From Actinomycetes bacterium (GTDB lineage: Bacteria > Actinomycetota > Humimicrobiia > Humimicrobiales > Humimicrobiaceae), in the NCBI GenBank assembly GCA_030603375.1, contig JAUVXY010000051.1, positions 1-9,762 on the forward strand: a DNA stretch of 9,762 nucleotides, in the 5' to 3' direction. Position 1 is the stretch's first letter. The number at the start of each line of letters is the position of its first letter. Made by a program: the position numbers and the translations under genes. Positions 7,622 to 9,762 of the stretch are shown piece after piece. Below the pieces are notes generated by a model, which saw only the letters and a program-made list of their open reading frames with translations, was not told where the DNA came from and searched no databases.

Positions 7622-8326
7622 TTATATTTTTACAACAATAACGGTTATATTGTCTAATCCGCCTTTTCTTTTTGCAGAATTTACCAGGTTTTGCGCGATA
7701 TCCTCTGAACTGCTAAATTTATTTATTATTTTCAATACATAGCTGTCTCTCAGCATGGAATTCAGCCCATCAGAGCATAGAAGCATGGTGCTGCCCGGCT
7801 TAAGTTTTGCCGTAAGAAAATCCGGCTCCATACTTTCGGCGATACCTAAAACATTGGTCAAAAAATTCTTCTTTGGGTGGTTAAAAGTTTCTTCATAACT
7901 TATTTTTCCGCTTCTATACAATTCTCCGACAATTGTATGGTCAGAAGTTAGAAGTTTAAAATTGTCTTCCGATTTAATGTAAAGTCTGGTGTCGCCAACA
8001 TGGATTATGTATGCTGTGTTGTTATGGATGTAACAGCAGGTAAAAGTAGTTCCCATGCCGCCGTATTCAAGTTTAGCAATGGATTTTTTATAAACTTCTT
8101 TATTTGCTGAATTGATGCTGAAGCTTAAAGCTTGTTTGATATTTTCAGGCTTTAAGCTTTTATAAAAATTTTTTACGAATGTTTCAACTGCAGTTTTGCT
8201 TGCAATTTCACCTGCTCTGTGTCCGCCCATACCATCAGCGACTATAAATAAATTACTATCAGCATAAAAATAATCCTCATTTTTTTCCCTGTAGTTTCCT
8301 ATATCTGTTTTTGCAAAATATTCCAT
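7622..8326 (-). CDS. stp: PP2C-family Ser/Thr protein phosphatase (Stp/PrpC type)
   Basis: A metal-dependent PPM/PP2C phosphatase of 234 residues, the usual size of the stand-alone bacterial enzymes that reverse PASTA-kinase phosphorylation. Motifs from the ATG at 8326: DIG (8-10), Arg13 and NED (16-18), ADGMGGHRAGE (30-40) with metal ligands Asp31 and Gly32, GDTR (111-114), SDGL (185-188) with Asp186, and GGLDNIT (222-228) with Asp225. A TTG at 8347 would add seven residues. The ATG is preferred because MEYFAKTDIGNYREKNED matches the compact start of relatives, though neither start has a good ribosome binding site. It has no membrane segment and should act in the cytosol. It is the first gene of a two-gene unit with the kinase. 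The phosphatase-then-kinase order is common for this pair. Confidence 0.94.
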   Translation of the reverse strand: MEYFAKTDIGNYREKNEDYFYADSNLFIVADGMGGHRAGEIASKTAVETFVKNFYKSLKPENIKQALSFSINSANKEVYKKSIAKLEYGGMGTTFTCCYIHNNTAYIIHVGDTRLYIKSEDNFKLLTSDHTIVGELYRSGKISYEETFNHPKKNFLTNVLGIAESMEPDFLTAKLKPGSTMLLCSDGLNSMLRDSYVLKIINKFSSSEDIAQNLVNSAKRKGGLDNITVIVVKI

Positions 8327-8421
8327 GAGCTTTATTTTTAAACGCAAGCCAGTAAGTTTGTTTTTGTGTTTTATTTTATAACTTTACAATAACAAAGAAA
8401 AGTAAAAAAGATATCAGAAAA

Positions 8422-8505
8422 AATAAGGAGATCCGGAAAGGGGCTTTTTCATTTTATGAAGGGAAACCTTATTGTGTCTCACTGCGGTCACTTTAATAAG
8501 ATCCC
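8422..8505. repeat. Overlapping inverted repeats with alternative pairings
   Basis: CCTTATT at 8467-8473 can pair perfectly with AATAAGG at 8422-8428, or, as CTTATT, with AATAAG at 8495-8500. The second pairing extends to GGGA (8461-8464) with TCCC (8502-8505), and GTG (8474-8476) with CAC (8489-8491), giving a 45-nt hairpin of 13 pairs with bulges. Inside the larger loop of the first pairing lies a small hairpin, TTCAT-TTT-ATGAA (8448-8460). AATAAGGAGATCC (8422-8434) and AATAAGATCC (8495-8504) are also near-direct repeats. The function is unknown. It could be a leader structure, a small miniature repeat element or a transfer scar. Confidence 0.4.
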
Positions 8506-8514
8506 AGGGTTACA

Positions 8515-8530
8515 GGTTTAGAAATAAACC
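8515..8530. repeat. Perfect hairpin with GAAA tetraloop
   Basis: GGTTTA-GAAA-TAAACC is a perfect 6-bp stem closed by a GAAA loop on the plus strand. A competing pairing joins CAGGGTT (8505-8511) with AACCCCTG (8527-8534) with one bulge. There is no T-run after it on either strand, so it does not look like an intrinsic terminator. It lies between the upstream repeats and the toxin promoter. Confidence 0.4.
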
Positions 8531-8556
8531 CCTGCGCAACGGAATAATAGAAAAAT

Positions 8557-8609
8557 TAATTATGTATTGTAATTTGCTTATTGGTAAACTATAATACATA
8601 ATTATGTAT
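8557..8609. promoter_or_regulatory. Palindromic operator covering the abiE promoter and toxin start codon
   Basis: TAATTATGTATT (8557-8568) and AATACATAATTA (8593-8604) are perfect 12-bp inverted arms. Inside them pairing continues with few interruptions toward the centre (8570-8571 with 8590-8591, 8573-8575 with 8586-8588). ATACATAATTATGTAT (8594-8609) is in addition a perfect 16-bp palindrome. The half-site AATTATGTAT thus occurs forward at 8558 and 8600 and reversed at 8594. The sites flank the -35 box, overlap the -10 box and include the toxin ATG. AbiEi antitoxins of the AbiE family are known to bind inverted repeats in their own promoter, so this is the likely autorepression site. Confidence 0.75.
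8567..8595 (+). promoter_or_regulatory. Sigma70-type promoter of the abiE operon, probably leaderless
   Basis: TTGTAA at 8567-8572 and a perfect TATAAT at 8590-8595 are separated by exactly 17 nt. A start site 6-8 nt past the -10 box would fall at about 8602-8604, directly at the toxin ATG (8604). No Shine-Dalgarno sequence precedes that ATG, which agrees with a leaderless transcript. The -35 box matches TTGACA at four of six positions. Confidence 0.65.
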
Positions 8610-9383
8610 AGTTCATTACAACAGAGAGAAGTATTTCATCTGGAGTTTTTGAGATGGTTCGGCCCCAGGGCTGGTCCTAAACACTATGCCCTAAAAGGTG
8701 GGGTAAACATGCGGCTCTTCTTTGGAAGTATCAGATACTCTGAGGATATGGATCTTGACTTATCGGGAATAAGAGTAGATATTATCCAGGAAATAGTCTT
8801 AAAAATACTTAACACACAGAATTTTGTTGATAATTTAAGACCTTATGGTATACAGAGAGTTTCTATTCCAGATATGGTAAAGGCAAAACAGACTAAAACA
8901 ACTCAAAGATTTAAAATCCATCTGGCAACTTTTGCCGGAGAGGATCTTTTTACCAAGGTTGAATTCTCACGAAGAGGTATGGAAGATGGAATAGTAGTTA
9001 ATGCTGTCCCAGATTCTATACTGCGTACTTATAAATTAATTCCTATTATAGTGCCACATTATGATGCTATGTTTGCAACTATACAAAAAATAAGTGCACT
9101 TGCCTCAAGGCCCGCAGTCCAGGCAAGGGATATTTTTGATTTATATATATTAAGTCCTAAATATTCGATCTCTGAAATAAGCGAATTGAGAATCCTCAAA
9201 AAAGATAAATTAGAAAAAGCATATGAAAATTTATTTTCTGTTACATTTGAGCAGTTCCGTGATAGCGTAGTCTTATTTTTACCGCCTGATGAGCAAGCGA
9301 GTTACAACTCGAAACTTTTTTGGGATGAAATAAAACTAAAGGTAGCAAATTTATTGGAGAGACTAATAAATAAATATGGTTAA
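8604..9383 (+). CDS. abiEii: AbiEii/AbiGii-type nucleotidyltransferase toxin
   Basis: A 259-residue DNA polymerase beta-like nucleotidyltransferase of the AbiEii (MenT-related) family, the toxin of type IV-like toxin-antitoxin and phage abortive-infection modules. Characterised relatives transfer nucleotides, and some act on tRNA; the target here is unknown. Visible motifs are LKGGVNMRLFF (30-40) with Gly32-Gly33, RYSEDMDLD (44-52) with the metal-binding Asp48 and Asp50, KVEFSR (118-123) with Glu120 as the likely third acidic residue, and the family motif K162...R168...RDIFDL (175-180). All look intact, so the enzyme should be active. The ATG at 8604 has no ribosome binding site but lies right at the predicted transcription start. 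The next in-frame ATG (residue 36) would remove the GG motif. The 3' end overlaps the downstream regulator by 8 nt. Toxin-first order reverses that of classical abiE. Confidence 0.88.
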   Translation: MYSSLQQREVFHLEFLRWFGPRAGPKHYALKGGVNMRLFFGSIRYSEDMDLDLSGIRVDIIQEIVLKILNTQNFVDNLRPYGIQRVSIPDMVKAKQTKTTQRFKIHLATFAGEDLFTKVEFSRRGMEDGIVVNAVPDSILRTYKLIPIIVPHYDAMFATIQKISALASRPAVQARDIFDLYILSPKYSISEISELRILKKDKLEKAYENLFSVTFEQFRDSVVLFLPPDEQASYNSKLFWDEIKLKVANLLERLINKYG

Positions 9384-9762
9384 AAAATCTATTTTAACGT
9401 TTGCTAAAAAACTAAACAGACAAGTGTTTACTACACGTGAAGCAGCAATGCTTTCAGGGAGTTCATTGTCCAATGCTTCAAAAATGCTCAAAACTCTTGA
9501 AAAAAAGGGACTTGTTTTTAAAGTAGTCAGAGGTATCTGGGCAGAAACTGGAAACGAAAGGCTAAGTCCCTATAGTGTAATCCCTTTTTTGTTAACAAAA
9601 AACAGGGCTTACGTCTCTTTTATAAGCGCACTTCACCTATATGGTATAATTGAACAGATTCCCCAGGAAATAACATTAGCTTCAACAATTCATACAAAAA
9701 AAATTCATACAAAAGTAGGAACATTTTTTATTCACCGTATATCCCCTTCATTTTTCGATGGT
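9376..9762 (+). CDS. abiEi: AbiEi-like winged-helix antitoxin/repressor (partial, C-terminus beyond window)
   Basis: The first 129 codons are open from the ATG at 9376 to the window edge. Residues about 14-58 form a winged helix-turn-helix (FTTREAAMLSGSSLSNASKM, then a LEKKGLV helix end and a wing at VVRGIWA). This is followed by SFISALHLYGIIEQIPQEIT (81-100), which matches the AbiEi pattern of an S-A-L-x-x-x-G-x-x-E-Q-I-P motif. AbiEi proteins neutralise AbiEii and repress their own operon through the winged helix; the C-terminal antitoxin domain is mostly outside the window. Translation likely follows the toxin directly, with GGAGAG at 9355-9360 about 15 nt upstream and an 8-nt overlap of frames. 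Residues 105-114 contain a small in-frame duplication. Confidence is high for the family and lower for the antitoxin role, as the rest of the protein is unseen. Confidence 0.82.
   Translation, partial: MVKKSILTFAKKLNRQVFTTREAAMLSGSSLSNASKMLKTLEKKGLVFKVVRGIWAETGNERLSPYSVIPFLLTKNRAYVSFISALHLYGIIEQIPQEITLASTIHTKKIHTKVGTFFIHRISPSFFDG
9688..9717 (+). repeat. 15-nt in-frame tandem duplication in the AbiEi gene
   Basis: ATTCATACAAAAAAA (9688-9702) is followed directly by ATTCATACAAAAGTA (9703-9717), identical at 13 of 15 positions. In frame this encodes IHTKK then IHTKV (residues 105-114), just after the EQIPQEITLAS motif. It preserves the reading frame and probably lengthens a loop. It may be a recent slippage event at the A-runs. 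Confidence 0.6.

Larger units (their letters stand above)
8327..8556. other. Intergenic region between phosphatase and AbiE cassette
   Basis: This stretch separates divergent genes. Its left third (to about 8420) is very AT-rich and should contain the minus-strand promoter of the phosphatase-kinase unit. TATAAA at 8380-8375 (minus strand) is a possible -10 box about 50 nt before the phosphatase ATG, without a convincing -35. From 8421 to 8540 the composition changes to more G and C, and several overlapping inverted repeats appear (listed separately). I find no open reading frame here. Confidence 0.55.

Noticed and set aside
8327..8347. TTG start for the phosphatase at 8347
   Set aside because: The seven extra residues precede the normal start of the PP2C fold, and no ribosome binding site supports TTG over the ATG at 8326.
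8374..8403. Promoter for the phosphatase-kinase unit (TATAAA at 8380-8375, minus strand)
   Set aside because: The -10 is acceptable, but the position 17 nt upstream reads ACTTTT, so it is not called as a separate feature.
8515..8534. Intrinsic terminator at the GAAA hairpin
   Set aside because: There is no T-run on either strand after the stem and no upstream plus-strand gene that would need terminating.

Overview
The window comes from an AT-rich bacterial genome. It reads as ordinary chromosomal housekeeping DNA with a toxin-antitoxin or phage-defence cassette at the right end. A type II fatty acid synthesis operon, a PASTA-domain Ser/Thr kinase and its PP2C phosphatase suggest a Gram-positive-type or deep-branching anaerobic lineage, such as Firmicutes-like, Atribacterota-like or AT-rich Actinobacteriota relatives. 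The sequence alone does not decide between these.

Layout, left to right. (1) Positions 1-67, minus strand: the first 22 codons of a gene running off the left edge, whose N-terminus resembles B12-binding radical SAM proteins. (2) A 302-base AT-rich gap with a twice-repeated 12-bp sequence. (3) A compact plus-strand operon, 370-5664: fabZ, fabD, fabG, fabF, accD, accA. It covers malonyl transfer to ACP (FabD), condensation (FabF), ketoreduction (FabG), dehydration (FabZ) and the carboxyltransferase half of acetyl-CoA carboxylase (AccD/AccA). Absent from the window are acpP (usually next to fabG and fabF), fabH, an enoyl reductase and accB/accC. (4) A possible shared terminator in the convergent gap at 5663-5699. 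(5) A minus-strand pair transcribed toward the fab operon: a PP2C phosphatase (8326 to 7622), then 7 nt later a membrane Ser/Thr kinase with four PASTA repeats (7614 to 5722). (6) A gap with overlapping inverted repeats (8422-8530). (7) A plus-strand AbiE-type pair: an AbiEii nucleotidyltransferase toxin (8604-9383) overlapping by 8 nt a winged-helix AbiEi-like antitoxin/repressor (9376 to beyond 9762).

The lipid operon supplies acyl chains for the membrane. The kinase/phosphatase pair is a reversible phosphorylation module that in other bacteria senses cell-wall fragments. Any link between the two is only suggested by position. The most distinctive region is the AbiE cassette. The toxin is encoded first, the reverse of the classical abiEi-abiEii order. 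Its predicted promoter lies inside a 48-bp dyad, and a 16-bp perfect palindrome covers both the -10 box and the toxin start codon. This predicts a leaderless toxin mRNA under tight autorepression.
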